From the NCBI RefSeq assembly GCF_020165195.1, contig NZ_JAIUHR010000008.1, positions 1 through 64,000 of the forward strand: 64,000 nt of DNA, written 5' to 3'. Source of the DNA: Mesorhizobium sp. CA14 (GTDB lineage Bacteria > Pseudomonadota > Alphaproteobacteria > Rhizobiales > Rhizobiaceae). Shown one piece after another: positions 8,985 through 17,359 of the stretch (positions within the stretch are counted from its first letter, which is position 1; each line of letters starts with the position of its first letter). The notes below the pieces were generated by a model. That model saw only the letters and a list, made by a program, of their open reading frames with translations. It searched no databases and was not told the DNA's origin. The position numbers and the translations under genes were made by a program.

Positions 8985-9446
8985 ATGCTTTACATTCTTG
9001 CACTGCTGATAGGCGTCATTGCCGGCCTGCGCGCCATGACCGCGCCCGCCGCCGTCGCCTGGGGTTCTTATCTCGGCTGGCTACCGGTCGCAGGCACCTG
9101 GGCGAGCTTCATGGGCCACTGGATTGCCGTCGGCATCTTCACCATCCTGGCCATCGTCGAGCTGGTCACCGACCAGCTGCCGTCGACGCCGAGCCGGAAG
9201 GTTCCGCAGCAATTCGGCGCGCGCATCGTCGTCGGCGCCTTCTGCGGCGCGGTGATCGGCGCGACCGCCGGCGCCACCATCGGCGGCCTGGTCGCAGGCG
9301 CGATCGGCGCGGTGATCGGCACGCTGGGCGGCGCCGAAGCACGCGGCCGGCTCGCCGCCGCCTTCGGCAAGGATCAGCCCGCCGCCTTCATCGAGGATGC
9401 GGTGGCCATCATCGGCGGGCTGCTCGTCGTGGCGGCGGTCGCATGA
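8985..9446 (+). CDS. DUF4126-like small membrane protein
   Basis: A protein of 153 aa that is almost wholly hydrophobic. It starts MLYILALLIGVIAGLRAMTAP and carries a Gly/Ala-rich pair of segments (GAFCGAVIGATAGATIGG, VAGAIGAVIGTLGG) and a final helix (AVAIIGGLLVVAAVA). The pattern (GLRAMTAP near the N-terminus, a VTDQLPSTPSR loop) matches the DUF4126 family of inner-membrane proteins of unknown function. The stop codon overlaps the start of the next gene (ATGA), so translation of the flavoprotein reductase is coupled to it. Confidence 0.85.
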   Translation: MLYILALLIGVIAGLRAMTAPAAVAWGSYLGWLPVAGTWASFMGHWIAVGIFTILAIVELVTDQLPSTPSRKVPQQFGARIVVGAFCGAVIGATAGATIGGLVAGAIGAVIGTLGGAEARGRLAAAFGKDQPAAFIEDAVAIIGGLLVVAAVA

Positions 9447-10819
9447 GCGCAAAGAGTTTCGACGCCATCGTCATCGGCGCCGGCCAGGCCGGCCCGCCGC
9501 TTGTCGGACGGCTCGAGGCCGCCGGCATGAAGGTCGCGCTGATCGAGCGCAAGTTCATCGGCGGCACCTGCGTCAACACCGGCTGCATGCCGACCAAGAC
9601 GATGGTGGCGAGCGCCTATGCCGCGCATCTCGCCCGCCGCGCCGCCGACTACGGTGTCGCGCTCTCAGGCCCCGTCGGCGTGGACTACAAACGCATCAAG
9701 GCGCGCAAGGACAAGGTCACCAACGACGCCCGCGGCAATCTCGAAAAATGGATCGCCGGCATGAAGGGCTGCACGCTTTATCGCGACCATGCGCGTTTCG
9801 TCACCGCCGACACGGTGCGCGTAGGCAACGAGCTGCTCACCGCGCCCAAGATCTTCCTCAACACCGGCGGCCGCGCCTCGGTGCCCGATCTGCCCGGCGT
9901 CAACGACGTGCCCTATCTCACCAATTCCTCGATGATGGATCTCGATGTGCTGCCCGGCCATCTGATCGTCGTCGGCGGCAGCTATATCTCGCTCGAATTC
10001 GCGCAGATGTTTCGCCGCTTCGGCTCCGAGGTCACGGTGATCGAGAAGGCGCCGCGGCTGACCGGCCGCGAGGATGAGGACACCTCCGCCGCCATCCAAT
10101 CGATACTGGAAAACGAAGGCATCGCCGTCCATGTCGGCGCGGACGACATCGCCTTTGCCAGGCAAGGCAATGGGATCGCCGTCACCTTCGCCGCCGGCAA
10201 GCCGCCAGCGGTCGGCTCGCATGTGCTGCTGGCGCTGGGGCGTACGCCCAACACCGACGATCTCGGCCTCGACAAGGCCGGCGTCGCGGTTGACCAGCGC
10301 GGCTATATCGTCGTCGACGACCAGTTGCGCACCAACGTGCCGGGCATCTGGGCGATGGGCGACTGCAACGGCAAAGGCGCCTTCACCCACACCTCCTACA
10401 ACGATTTCGAGATCGTCGCCGCCAACCTGCTCGACAATGACCCGCGCAAGGTCAGCGACCGCGTCGAAGCCTATGCGCTCTATATCGATCCGCCGCTCGG
10501 GCGCTGCGGCATGACGGAAGCCGCCGTGAAGAAATCCGGCCGCCGCGCGCTGGTCGGACAGCGGCCGATGACGCGTGTCGGCCGCGCGGTCGAAAAGGGC
10601 GAGACGCAAGGCTTTATGAAGATTCTGGCCGATGCCGACACCGGCGAAATCCTCGGCTGCGCCGTGCTCGGACCGGGCGGCGACGAGGCGATCCACTGCG
10701 TGCTCGACCTCATGTATGCCAAGGCGCCGATATCGACGCTGGCGCGCGCCATGCACATCCACCCCAACGTCTCGGAGCTGCTGCCGACCATCGCCCAGGA
10801 GCTGAAGCCGCTGGAGTAA
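9443..10819 (+). CDS. FAD-dependent disulfide oxidoreductase (mercuric reductase-like)
   Basis: A protein of 458 aa, a class I pyridine-nucleotide-disulfide oxidoreductase. The N-terminal FAD-binding GAGQAG lies at residues 12-17, and the redox-active pair Cys43/Cys48 is in GGTCVNTGCMPTK. A central NAD(P)-binding GGSYISLEFAQMFRRFG follows, then the second FAD motif GIWAMGDCNG, and a C-terminal dimerisation domain ending with the His-Glu pair in HIHPNVSELLPT. It lacks the N-terminal heavy-metal domain and the C-terminal vicinal Cys pair of true MerA, so mercury reduction is unlikely. Such proteins are commonly annotated as mercuric reductase but are of unknown substrate. The start overlaps the DUF4126-like stop by 4 bp. 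Confidence 0.9.
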   Translation: MSAKSFDAIVIGAGQAGPPLVGRLEAAGMKVALIERKFIGGTCVNTGCMPTKTMVASAYAAHLARRAADYGVALSGPVGVDYKRIKARKDKVTNDARGNLEKWIAGMKGCTLYRDHARFVTADTVRVGNELLTAPKIFLNTGGRASVPDLPGVNDVPYLTNSSMMDLDVLPGHLIVVGGSYISLEFAQMFRRFGSEVTVIEKAPRLTGREDEDTSAAIQSILENEGIAVHVGADDIAFARQGNGIAVTFAAGKPPAVGSHVLLALGRTPNTDDLGLDKAGVAVDQRGYIVVDDQLRTNVPGIWAMGDCNGKGAFTHTSYNDFEIVAANLLDNDPRKVSDRVEAYALYIDPPLGRCGMTEAAVKKSGRRALVGQRPMTRVGRAVEKGETQGFMKILADADTGEILGCAVLGPGGDEAIHCVLDLMYAKAPISTLARAMHIHPNVSELLPTIAQELKPLE

Positions 10820-10847
10820 GCAATTCCAGGAAAGGGCGCAGCGGTCA

Positions 10848-10919
10848 GGCTCGGCGCCTTCGCCGTAGCAAGGCTCGGCGTCTTCGCCGTAGCAAGGCTC
10901 GGCGTCTTCGCCGTAGCCA
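10848..10919. repeat. Three tandem copies of a 24-bp unit
   Basis: Units begin at 10848, 10872 and 10896, each starting ggctcggcg(c/t)cttcgcc and ending gtagcaa (gtagcca in the last). They lie just after a short family-B repeat fragment (caattccagg at 10821-10830) between the flavoprotein gene and the AstE-like gene. A related ggctcggcgcattcgcc occurs at about 22840, upstream of leuA. There are no spacers, so this is not a CRISPR array. Confidence 0.85.
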
Positions 10920-11008
10920 CCCCTGCCCCGACAGCCCGGCGCGGCTGGACCACTCGACAGCCCGATCGCAAAAATGCATGGGTGAAAGCTCTTCACGCGG
11001 AGTATCCC

Positions 11009-12064
11009 ATGCAGAAGACGATCGAACGCATCGCCGGCGACAGCGAAGGCGTCGCCTATGAATTTCCGGTCTTGCGTTTCGAGGGCAAGGACAACGCGGC
11101 TCCTTCCGCCTATCTGCAGGCGGCGCTGCATGCCGGCGAGCTGCCGGGCGTCGTCGCCATCGACGCGCTAATGCCGATGCTCGCCAGGGCCGAGGCCGAG
11201 GGCCGCATCAAGGGTCCGATCACCATCGTGCCTTGGGCCAACCCGATCGGCCGCGCGCAATATCATTTCGGCGAGCACCAGGGCCGCTTCAATCTCGGCA
11301 CCCGCACCAACTTCAACCGCTCCTTCCCGCTGCTTGCCGCGCCCGACGCCAGGCTTCTGCCGGATGTCAGCCTGGGCGGTGCCGATCGCCGGTTGAAGAA
11401 CCGGCTCGTCCAGCTCTCGCTCGGCAACGACATCGTCCTCGACCTCCACTGCGACGACGAAGGTCTCGCCTATCTCTACATCCACACCAGCCTGTGGCCG
11501 CATATGGCCGACTGCGCCGCCGCCATGGGCGCCGAAGCTGTCCTGCTGTGGAGCGAGGACAACAGCGGCACGTTCGAAGGCGCCTCGATCATGCCCTATC
11601 AGAACGTGCCTGCGGGCGTCGCTCGCTTCGATCGCCGCGCCGTCACCACGGTCGAATATCGCGGCATACTCGACGTCGACGCCGCCCTCGCTGCGTCGGA
11701 TGCCGCGGGACTCTACCGACTGCTGGTGACGCGCGGCGTCGTTCAGGATTCATCCGTGCCGAAATTCCAGAAATTTTCCGGACCGGTCGTACCGCTGGAA
11801 AATATCGACATGATGCCTTCGCCCAGAGCCGGCGCGATCCTTTACGACGTCAAACCCGGCGACCGCGTCAAGAAAGGCGACAGGCTGGCGACGATCGTCC
11901 ACGCGCCCGGCGAGGCCGGCGGCCGCACGGAAGTGTTTGCCCCGCAATCGGGGTTCATCCTCACCCGCCGCTCGCGTCGCATCATCCGCGCTGGCGAGGA
12001 TCTTTTGAAGCTCGCCGGCGACGCCAGGAGCAGCGACGCGCGCTCTGGCACGCTGGAAGACTGA
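11009..12064 (+). CDS. Succinylglutamate desuccinylase/aspartoacylase-family zinc hydrolase
   Basis: A protein of 351 aa. The ATG at 11009 (MQKTIERIAG) has gcggag 7 nt upstream; a GTG at 10982 in the same frame has no ribosome-binding site. Zinc ligands typical of the M14-like AstE/AspA family are visible: H and E in LHAGELPG and a later H in LDLHCDDEG. The Arg-rich substrate region (TRTNFNRSFP) and the catalytic Glu region (TVEYRG) also fit. The C-terminal ~80 residues resemble a biotinyl/lipoyl-like barrel (YDVKPGDRVKKGDRLATIVHAPG). It probably deacylates an N-acyl amino acid or related amide; the substrate is unknown. It appears to be transcribed alone. Confidence 0.88.
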   Translation: MQKTIERIAGDSEGVAYEFPVLRFEGKDNAAPSAYLQAALHAGELPGVVAIDALMPMLARAEAEGRIKGPITIVPWANPIGRAQYHFGEHQGRFNLGTRTNFNRSFPLLAAPDARLLPDVSLGGADRRLKNRLVQLSLGNDIVLDLHCDDEGLAYLYIHTSLWPHMADCAAAMGAEAVLLWSEDNSGTFEGASIMPYQNVPAGVARFDRRAVTTVEYRGILDVDAALAASDAAGLYRLLVTRGVVQDSSVPKFQKFSGPVVPLENIDMMPSPRAGAILYDVKPGDRVKKGDRLATIVHAPGEAGGRTEVFAPQSGFILTRRSRRIIRAGEDLLKLAGDARSSDARSGTLED

Positions 12065-12096
12065 GGCCGCGCGTTCGGCATCGGCGTGAAATCCAG

Positions 12097-12124
12097 TTGC
12101 ATGGACCTCCATTCGCCGCTATGG
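12097..12124 (+). promoter_or_regulatory. Putative trp promoter
   Basis: A -35-like ttgcat at 12097-12102 and a -10-like ctatgg at 12119-12124 are separated by 16 bp. Eight bases further lies the A of the trpL ATG, so transcription could begin at or very near the leader start codon. The assignment rests on spacing only. Confidence 0.4.
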
Positions 12125-12132
12125 GAGTCCCC

Positions 12133-12177
12133 ATGAACATGCGTTCGAACAAGACCGTTTGGTGGTGGGCTCGCTGA
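12133..12177 (+). CDS. trpL: trp operon leader peptide TrpL
   Basis: A 14-aa open frame, MNMRSNKTVWWWAR, with three consecutive Trp codons (tggtggtgg) four codons before the stop. The ending VWWWAR closely matches the Sinorhizobium meliloti leader, which ends IWWWAR and is also 14 aa. Ribosome stalling at the Trp codons when charged tRNA-Trp is scarce would favour the antiterminator and allow trpE(G) transcription. It lies 123 bp upstream of trpE(G), with an attenuator in between. In S. meliloti the released attenuator RNA and the peptide also act in trans; the same may hold here but cannot be read from sequence. Confidence 0.93.
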   Translation: MNMRSNKTVWWWAR

Positions 12178-12253
12178 CAGCGGCCTGTTCGTGCGTGTGC
12201 GCGTGAAAAAGAGGGTGGCCGCAACGGAATGTCCGGGCGGCCATTTGTTTTTT
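12178..12253 (+). promoter_or_regulatory. trp attenuator (antiterminator and terminator hairpins)
   Basis: The terminator stem is tggccgc (12216-12222) with gcggcca (12237-12243), followed by tttgtttttt. The competing antiterminator pairs gcggcc (12180-12185, just after the trpL stop) with ggccgc (12217-12222). Both use the same left arm of the terminator, so they are mutually exclusive, as in a classical transcription attenuator. The terminated product would be a short RNA of about 120 nt containing trpL. Confidence 0.88.
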
Positions 12254-12299
12254 AACGCCATTCCCAGGTCCGTTGCCCAAGACGCTGATGGAGACGGCA

Positions 12300-14489
12300 A
12301 TGACGACTAAAGTTCTGGACAACGGGGCCGAGCGCTTCGTCACCGCGGGCGGCGTGACGATCACCCGCGAGCGGCACGACCGGCCCTACGAAGGCGCGAT
12401 CGATGCCTATGTCGACGGCCTGAATTCGCGCCGTGGCGCCGTGTTCTCCTCCAACTACGAATATCCGGGCCGCTACACGCGCTGGGATACGGCCATCATC
12501 GATCCGCCGCTGGTGATTTCCGCGCGGGGACGCACGATGCGCATCGAAGCGCTGAACAAGCGCGGCGAAGTGTTGCTGCCGGTGATCGGCAAAGCGCTTG
12601 GCGAACTCGGTGAAGTGACGGTCGTCGAAACCTCCAAGACGCTCATCCGCCTCGATGTCGCTAGACCCGGTCGCGTCTTCACCGAGGAGGAGCGCAGCCG
12701 CGTTCCGTCCGTGTTCACGGTGCTGCGCGCCATCACCGCCCTGTTCAAGACCGCCGAGGACGCCAATCTCGGCCTCTACGGCGCCTTCGGCTACGATCTC
12801 GCCTTCCAGTTCGACCCTGTCGACTACAAGCTCGAGCGCAGAGGGAGCCAACGCGACCTGGTGCTGTTCCTGCCCGACGAGATCCTCGTCGTCGACCACT
12901 ATTCGACCAAGGCCTGGACCGACCGCTATGATTATTCCGGCGAAGGCTTTTCGACCGAAGGCATGGCCCGCGACGCCACCGCCGAGCCGTTCAGGACCGC
13001 CGACCGCATCCCGCCGCGCGGCGACCACGAGCCGGGCGAATACGCCAACCTGGTGCGGCGCGCCATGGAGAGCTTCAAGCGCGGCGACCTGTTCGAGGTC
13101 GTGCCTGGCCAGATGTTTTACGAGCGCTGCGAGACCCAGCCTTCCGACATTTCGCGCAAGCTGAAGTCGATCAACCCCTCGCCCTATTCCTTCTTCATCA
13201 ATCTTGGCGAAAACGAATATCTGATTGGCGCGTCGCCGGAGATGTTCGTGCGCGTCAACGGTCGCCGCGTCGAGACCTGCCCGATCTCTGGCACCATCAA
13301 GCGCGGCGACGACGCCATTTCCGACAGCGAGCAGATCCTGAAGCTGCTCAACTCGAAGAAGGACGAGTCCGAGCTCACGATGTGCTCGGACGTCGACCGC
13401 AACGACAAGTCGCGCGTCTGCGAGCCGGGTTCCGTGCGCGTCATCGGCCGCCGCCAGATCGAGATGTATTCGCGCCTGATCCACACCGTCGACCACATCG
13501 AGGGGCGGCTGCGCGAAGGCATGGACGCCTTCGACGCCTTCCTGTCCCACGCCTGGGCGGTCACCGTCACCGGCGCGCCGAAACTGTGGGCCATGCGCTT
13601 CATCGAGCAGAACGAGAAGAGCCCGCGCGCCTGGTATGGCGGGGCGATCGGCATGGTCAATTTCAACGGCGACATGAACACCGGGCTCACCTTGCGCACC
13701 ATCCGCATCAAGGACGGCATCGCCGAGGTGCGTGCCGGCGCCACGCTGCTCTTCGACAGCTTGCCCGAGGAAGAAGAAGCCGAAACCGAACTGAAGGCAT
13801 CCGCCATGCTCTCCGCCATCCGCGACGCCAAGACCGGCAACGCCACCGGGACCGAGCGCACCACCGCGCGCGTCGGCGATGGCGTCAACATCCTGCTCGT
13901 CGACCATGAGGACTCCTTCGTCCACACCCTAGCCAACTATTTCCGCCAGACCGGCGCCAATGTTTCCACGGTGCGCACGCCGGTGCCGGAGGAGGTCTTC
14001 GAGCGGTTGCGGCCCGACCTCGTCGTGCTGTCGCCCGGCCCGGGCACGCCGAAGGATTTCGACTGCGCCGCCACCATCCGACGAGCGCGCAGCCGCGACC
14101 TGCCGATCTTCGGCGTCTGTCTCGGCCTGCAGGCGCTGGCCGAAGCCTATGGCGGCGAGCTCAGGCAGTTGCACATCCCCATGCATGGCAAGCCGTCGCG
14201 CATCCGCGTTTCGAAGCCCGGCATCATCTTCTCAGGACTGCCCAAGGAAGTGACCGTCGGCCGCTATCACTCGATCTTCGCCGACCCGGTGCGCCTGCCC
14301 GATGGCTTCGTGGTCACCGCCGAGACCGAGGACGGCATCATCATGGCCTTCGAGCACCGCAAGGAGCCGATCGCGGCGGTGCAGTTCCATCCTGAATCGA
14401 TCATGACGCTCGGTCACAATGCCGGCATGCGCATCATCGAGAACATCGTCGCGCATCTGCCGCGCAAGGCCAAGGAAAAGGCCGCCTAG
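12300..14489 (+). CDS. trpE(G): Fused anthranilate synthase TrpE(G)
   Basis: A protein of 729 aa from the ATG at 12300 ([13 protein letters not shown]), which follows ggag with 6-nt spacing; a TTG at 12273 and an ATG at 12288 are less likely. It converts chorismate and glutamine to anthranilate, the first step of tryptophan synthesis. The TrpE part (about 1-520) has the chorismate-binding signature ([15 protein letters not shown], then [20 protein letters not shown]). The TrpG part (about 530-729) has the glutaminase Cys in [15 protein letters not shown] and the His-Glu pair in FHPESIM. The single-chain fusion is characteristic of rhizobia. It is controlled by the trpL attenuator upstream. 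Confidence 0.97.
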   Translation: MTTKVLDNGAERFVTAGGVTITRERHDRPYEGAIDAYVDGLNSRRGAVFSSNYEYPGRYTRWDTAIIDPPLVISARGRTMRIEALNKRGEVLLPVIGKALGELGEVTVVETSKTLIRLDVARPGRVFTEEERSRVPSVFTVLRAITALFKTAEDANLGLYGAFGYDLAFQFDPVDYKLERRGSQRDLVLFLPDEILVVDHYSTKAWTDRYDYSGEGFSTEGMARDATAEPFRTADRIPPRGDHEPGEYANLVRRAMESFKRGDLFEVVPGQMFYERCETQPSDISRKLKSINPSPYSFFINLGENEYLIGASPEMFVRVNGRRVETCPISGTIKRGDDAISDSEQILKLLNSKKDESELTMCSDVDRNDKSRVCEPGSVRVIGRRQIEMYSRLIHTVDHIEGRLREGMDAFDAFLSHAWAVTVTGAPKLWAMRFIEQNEKSPRAWYGGAIGMVNFNGDMNTGLTLRTIRIKDGIAEVRAGATLLFDSLPEEEEAETELKASAMLSAIRDAKTGNATGTERTTARVGDGVNILLVDHEDSFVHTLANYFRQTGANVSTVRTPVPEEVFERLRPDLVVLSPGPGTPKDFDCAATIRRARSRDLPIFGVCLGLQALAEAYGGELRQLHIPMHGKPSRIRVSKPGIIFSGLPKEVTVGRYHSIFADPVRLPDGFVVTAETEDGIIMAFEHRKEPIAAVQFHPESIMTLGHNAGMRIIENIVAHLPRKAKEKAA

Positions 14490-14502
14490 GCGGCGCGTTG
14501 GG

Positions 14503-15450
14503 ATGAATGCGGCAACGACGATGACAACGGCGGAAGCAAAGGCGGCGGCCAGGCAAAAGGTCGCCAGCCTTGCGTTCTGGTCGATCGTCGTCGCCGGCGT
14601 CGTGCTCGCCCTCAAGCTTGTCGCCTGGTACATCACCGGCTCGGTCGCGCTCTATTCGGACGCGGCGGAATCGATTGTCAACGTGATTGCTTCGGCCGCC
14701 GCGTTCTGGGCGATCCAGGTCAGCTACAAGCCCGCCGACCAGGACCATCCTTTCGGCCATCACAAGGCCGAATACTTCTCTGCCGTGCTGGAAGGGGTGC
14801 TGATCGTCGTCGCGGCGCTCTTGATCCTCAACGAGGTCTGGGAGTCATGGCAGCATCCGGCCCCGCTCGAGCAGCCCTGGCAGGGCCTTGCCGTCAACGG
14901 CGTCGCGACGGTCATCAATGCCATCTGGGCCTGGACGTTAATCCGCACCGGCCGCAGCGCGAAGTCGCCGGCGCTCGTGGCCGATGGCCAGCACATCATG
15001 ACCGATGTGGTGACGTCCGTCGGTGTGCTCGGCGGACTTGTCGGCGCGGTGCTGACCGGCTGGCAGATCCTCGATCCGGCGCTGGCAGTCATCGTCGCGC
15101 TCAACATCCTGTGGCAGGGCTGGCATGTGATCGGCTCGTCGATGAGCGGGTTGATGGACCGCGCCGTCGACACCCAGGAGCACATGCAGATCCGCGACAT
15201 CATCTCTGCCAATTCGAAGGGCGCGCTCGAAGTGCATGACCTCAAGACGCGCATTGCCGGCCGCGCCACCTTCATCGAGTTCCATCTCGTCGTCGACGCC
15301 GATATGACCGTCGGCGCCAGCCATGTCATCTGCGACCGCATCGAGGATGCGCTGAAGGCGGAGATCCCCTCGGTGCGCGTCACCATCCATGTCGAGCCGG
15401 ATGACGAGGCCAAGCTGCCGAAGGGCACCACGGCGGTGCCTTTCGCCTGA
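14503..15450 (+). CDS. Cation diffusion facilitator family metal transporter
   Basis: A protein of 315 aa (MNAATTMTTAEAK; an ATG at 14521 is an alternative). A CDF-type inner-membrane antiporter exporting a divalent metal such as Zn, Fe or Mn. TM segments include LAFWSIVVAGVVLALKLVAW and VGVLGGLVGAVLTGW. Metal-site motifs in TM2 (SDAAES) and TM5 (DGQHIMTDV) hold the expected Asp/His residues, and the loop HPFGHHKAEYF is typical. The cytoplasmic C-terminal domain (about 210-315) has the ferredoxin-like pattern with His residues (HDLKTR, FHLVVDADMTVGASH). The start lies 13 bp after the trpE(G) stop, so read-through is possible, although the functions are unrelated. Confidence 0.92.
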   Translation: MNAATTMTTAEAKAAARQKVASLAFWSIVVAGVVLALKLVAWYITGSVALYSDAAESIVNVIASAAAFWAIQVSYKPADQDHPFGHHKAEYFSAVLEGVLIVVAALLILNEVWESWQHPAPLEQPWQGLAVNGVATVINAIWAWTLIRTGRSAKSPALVADGQHIMTDVVTSVGVLGGLVGAVLTGWQILDPALAVIVALNILWQGWHVIGSSMSGLMDRAVDTQEHMQIRDIISANSKGALEVHDLKTRIAGRATFIEFHLVVDADMTVGASHVICDRIEDALKAEIPSVRVTIHVEPDDEAKLPKGTTAVPFA

Positions 15451-15495
15451 TGGTGCCAGCATGGCAGACGTTGGAGATTGGCCGGAGCGTCTCAA

Positions 15496-15557
15496 CTTCG
15501 TCATTCTAGGGCGGAGCAGGAGCGAAGCTCCGTCGCGAAGACCCTAAAATGACGAAG
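15496..15557. repeat. Long palindromic repeat between convergent genes
   Basis: cttcgtcattctaggg (15496-15511) pairs with ccctaaaatgacgaag (15542-15557) with one G-T-type mismatch. An inner ggagc..gctcc arm lies within. The type is common between genes in Mesorhizobium. Its position between two converging stop codons would let it terminate both transcripts. Confidence 0.75.
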
Positions 15558-15563
15558 CGCTGG

Positions 15564-16664
15564 TCATGGCGCACAGGCCGACTGCGGCATGGGGTTCAGC
15601 CGGTAGACCTTGTCGTCGGATTTCGTCTTGCCATCCGCCGCCTTCGAGCAGAGATCGACAATTGCCACCGCATTGTTGGGGTTCGCGACCATCACTGTGC
15701 CGTTGGCGCCCCGCTTGAGGAAAATCTCCTTCTGCGAGATGTCGCAGGAAAAGTCGCTCATCTTCGAACTGGCCGAACAACGCCACTGGTCGGCCTCGCC
15801 CTGGCAGGAATAGGTCTGCGTGACCTTTTTCCCCTTCTGCCTCGTCGTCACCGAAACGGCGATATCCGCCCCATCGGGCCAGTTCGCGGCATCGCCGCCG
15901 GCGGCGAAGGAGGCAAGCTCTATCGGTCCGCGGAAAACGCGGATCGATTGCGTCAGTTGGTTGGGATGCGACTTCAGATGCGCATCGTCGTAGTCGCGCC
16001 CGAAACAGAAGGGCTGATCGGGCTTCAGCCGCACGCGCAGCGGGTCCCCAAGCGCCGGATCGATCGGGTCGATGCGCGCGAACTCCGCCTTGCAGGTCTC
16101 GGTCGGCATCGGGTCCAGCTTGAAATTGTCATCCTCACTGCCTAGCGCCTGCTTGTTGTACTCTGCCTTGCTCATCGACTCCGACGCGTCGGGATCGAGA
16201 TAGACGTCCGGCGATAGGCCGGAGAGCAGAAGCTTGCCCTTGTCGTCGACTTTCAGCGAAGCCAGCGTCCGGTCGCAATCCATGCCGCAGCGGATGCCGC
16301 TTGCCTTGTCGCTCGGGTCTTCCTTGTTGCACCAACTGCTCGCCCATTCGGGCTGCCTGGCACCGCGAACCGTGGTGGTGAGGAAGCCGTTATAGGAATT
16401 ATCCTGGTTGGCGGGAGGTTCTTCGTTCGGCCGGCTCACCGGGTCATGGCCGTAGAAGAAGAAAATACGCCCCACCTTCTGGTTCGGATGCGCCTTGAGA
16501 TGGGCAGCGTCGTAGACGCGGCCGAAGCAGGCGTCGGCGCCGGTCGGGCTGAGCTCGGGAAGCTTGGGCGGTTGTTCGGCGCGCGCCGCGCCGGAAAAAG
16601 CGGCAAGGGCGGCGCAAAGCATCGCGCCCGTCATGGCCCTCCCCACAACGGTCCTCGATGCCAT
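15564..16664 (-). CDS. Secreted hypothetical protein with a duplicated domain
   Basis: A protein of 366 aa with a signal peptide (MTGAMLCAALAAFSGAARA-E), so probably periplasmic or exported. Two halves share a repeated block: CFGRVYDAAHLKAHPNQ near residue 46 and CFGRDYDDAHLKSHPNQ near residue 220. Each is followed by a segment with paired Cys (CNKEDPS...CGMDCDRT; CQGEADQWRCSAS...FSCDIS) and closes with a similar LDPMPTETC / LNPMPQSAC tail. Ten or so Cys suggest disulfides. I do not recognise the family. It is divergent from the DsrE-like gene, with a family-B repeat between. Confidence 0.85.
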   Translation of the reverse strand: MASRTVVGRAMTGAMLCAALAAFSGAARAEQPPKLPELSPTGADACFGRVYDAAHLKAHPNQKVGRIFFFYGHDPVSRPNEEPPANQDNSYNGFLTTTVRGARQPEWASSWCNKEDPSDKASGIRCGMDCDRTLASLKVDDKGKLLLSGLSPDVYLDPDASESMSKAEYNKQALGSEDDNFKLDPMPTETCKAEFARIDPIDPALGDPLRVRLKPDQPFCFGRDYDDAHLKSHPNQLTQSIRVFRGPIELASFAAGGDAANWPDGADIAVSVTTRQKGKKVTQTYSCQGEADQWRCSASSKMSDFSCDISQKEIFLKRGANGTVMVANPNNAVAIVDLCSKAADGKTKSDDKVYRLNPMPQSACAP

Positions 16665-16701
16665 GTGATCCTCCTCCCGCCGACAGGACTGGCTTTATGC
16701 T

Positions 16702-16800
16702 AGAGCAATTCCAGGAAAAGTGTGAGCAGTTTTCCGTTTGGAATTGCGTAAAAACAAGGAGATAGGCGTTTCGCCGTTTCCGTGAAACGCAGTAATCTAG
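16702..16800. repeat. Intergenic mosaic repeat, family B
   Basis: agagcaattccaggaaaagtg at the left end, tttccgtttggaattgcgtaaaaac in the middle and cgtttccgtgaaacgc at the right. It is a close copy of the elements at 1555 and 58287. It sits in the divergent promoter region between the secreted protein and the DsrE-like gene. Confidence 0.85.
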
Positions 16801-16856
16801 GAGCGCCGCCCGGACCATGCAAAATTGTGCGAACGGGCAAGGCAAGGGAGGACAGG

Positions 16857-17291
16857 ATGCTGCGCCGTGACATTTTTCGTGCCGGTCTCGCAGGGGCCGC
16901 GGGCCTGTTCGGCCTGAGCCGTGCAAATGCGGCCACGCCTGAGGGAAGGCTGAAAGTCGCCTATCACCTCAGCGACGCCGACAAGGTCAACTTCGTCCTC
17001 GGCAACATCAAGAACCACTATGAAGGTACCGGCGGCAATGTCGACATCGTGCTTGTGGTGCACGGTCCGGCTCTGGCCGCCTTCAAGTCGAAGGGGGCTT
17101 CCGGTGCGGTTTCCAGCCGCTTTGCCGGCCTTGTTCAGCAGGGACTCGTCCCGCAAGCCTGCGGCAACACCCTGCACGGCATGGATATCACACTGACCGA
17201 CCTGCTGGCGGGCTTCGAGCTTGCCGAGAAAGGCGGCGTCGTGAAGCTCGCCGAACTGCAGCAGCAGGGCTATCTCTATCTCAGGCCCTGA
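16857..17291 (+). CDS. DsrE/DsrF-like protein with Tat-type signal
   Basis: A protein of 144 aa from the ATG at 16857, preceded by gggaggaca. The N-terminus LRRDIFRAGLAGAAGLFGLSRANA-A has paired Arg, a hydrophobic core and a signal-peptidase site, so Tat or Sec export is likely. The mature part (LKVAYHLSDADKVNFVLGNIKNHYEG...VDIVLVVHGPAL) matches the DsrE-like sulfur-relay fold. A Cys lies at VPQACGNTLHGM, where DsrE-like proteins often have their active Cys. Periplasmic DsrE homologues of this kind are of unknown function. An ATG at 16782 would add 25 residues before the signal and is disfavoured. Confidence 0.8.
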   Translation: MLRRDIFRAGLAGAAGLFGLSRANAATPEGRLKVAYHLSDADKVNFVLGNIKNHYEGTGGNVDIVLVVHGPALAAFKSKGASGAVSSRFAGLVQQGLVPQACGNTLHGMDITLTDLLAGFELAEKGGVVKLAELQQQGYLYLRP

Positions 17292-17359
17292 GCGCGACCG
17301 GGCTTGAACGGCAGGCAGGCAATGGCCTACGAAGGATGGCAACCCGGAGGCCAGCCGAC

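Noticed and set aside
9443..10819. True mercuric reductase MerA
   Set aside because: No heavy-metal domain at the N-terminus, no C-terminal Cys pair and no mer genes nearby.
10848..10919. CRISPR array
   Set aside because: The 24-bp units are directly adjacent with no spacers, and no cas genes are present.
12252..13925. 557-aa minus-strand open frame opposite trpE(G)
   Set aside because: Antisense shadow; the plus strand is unmistakably TrpE(G).
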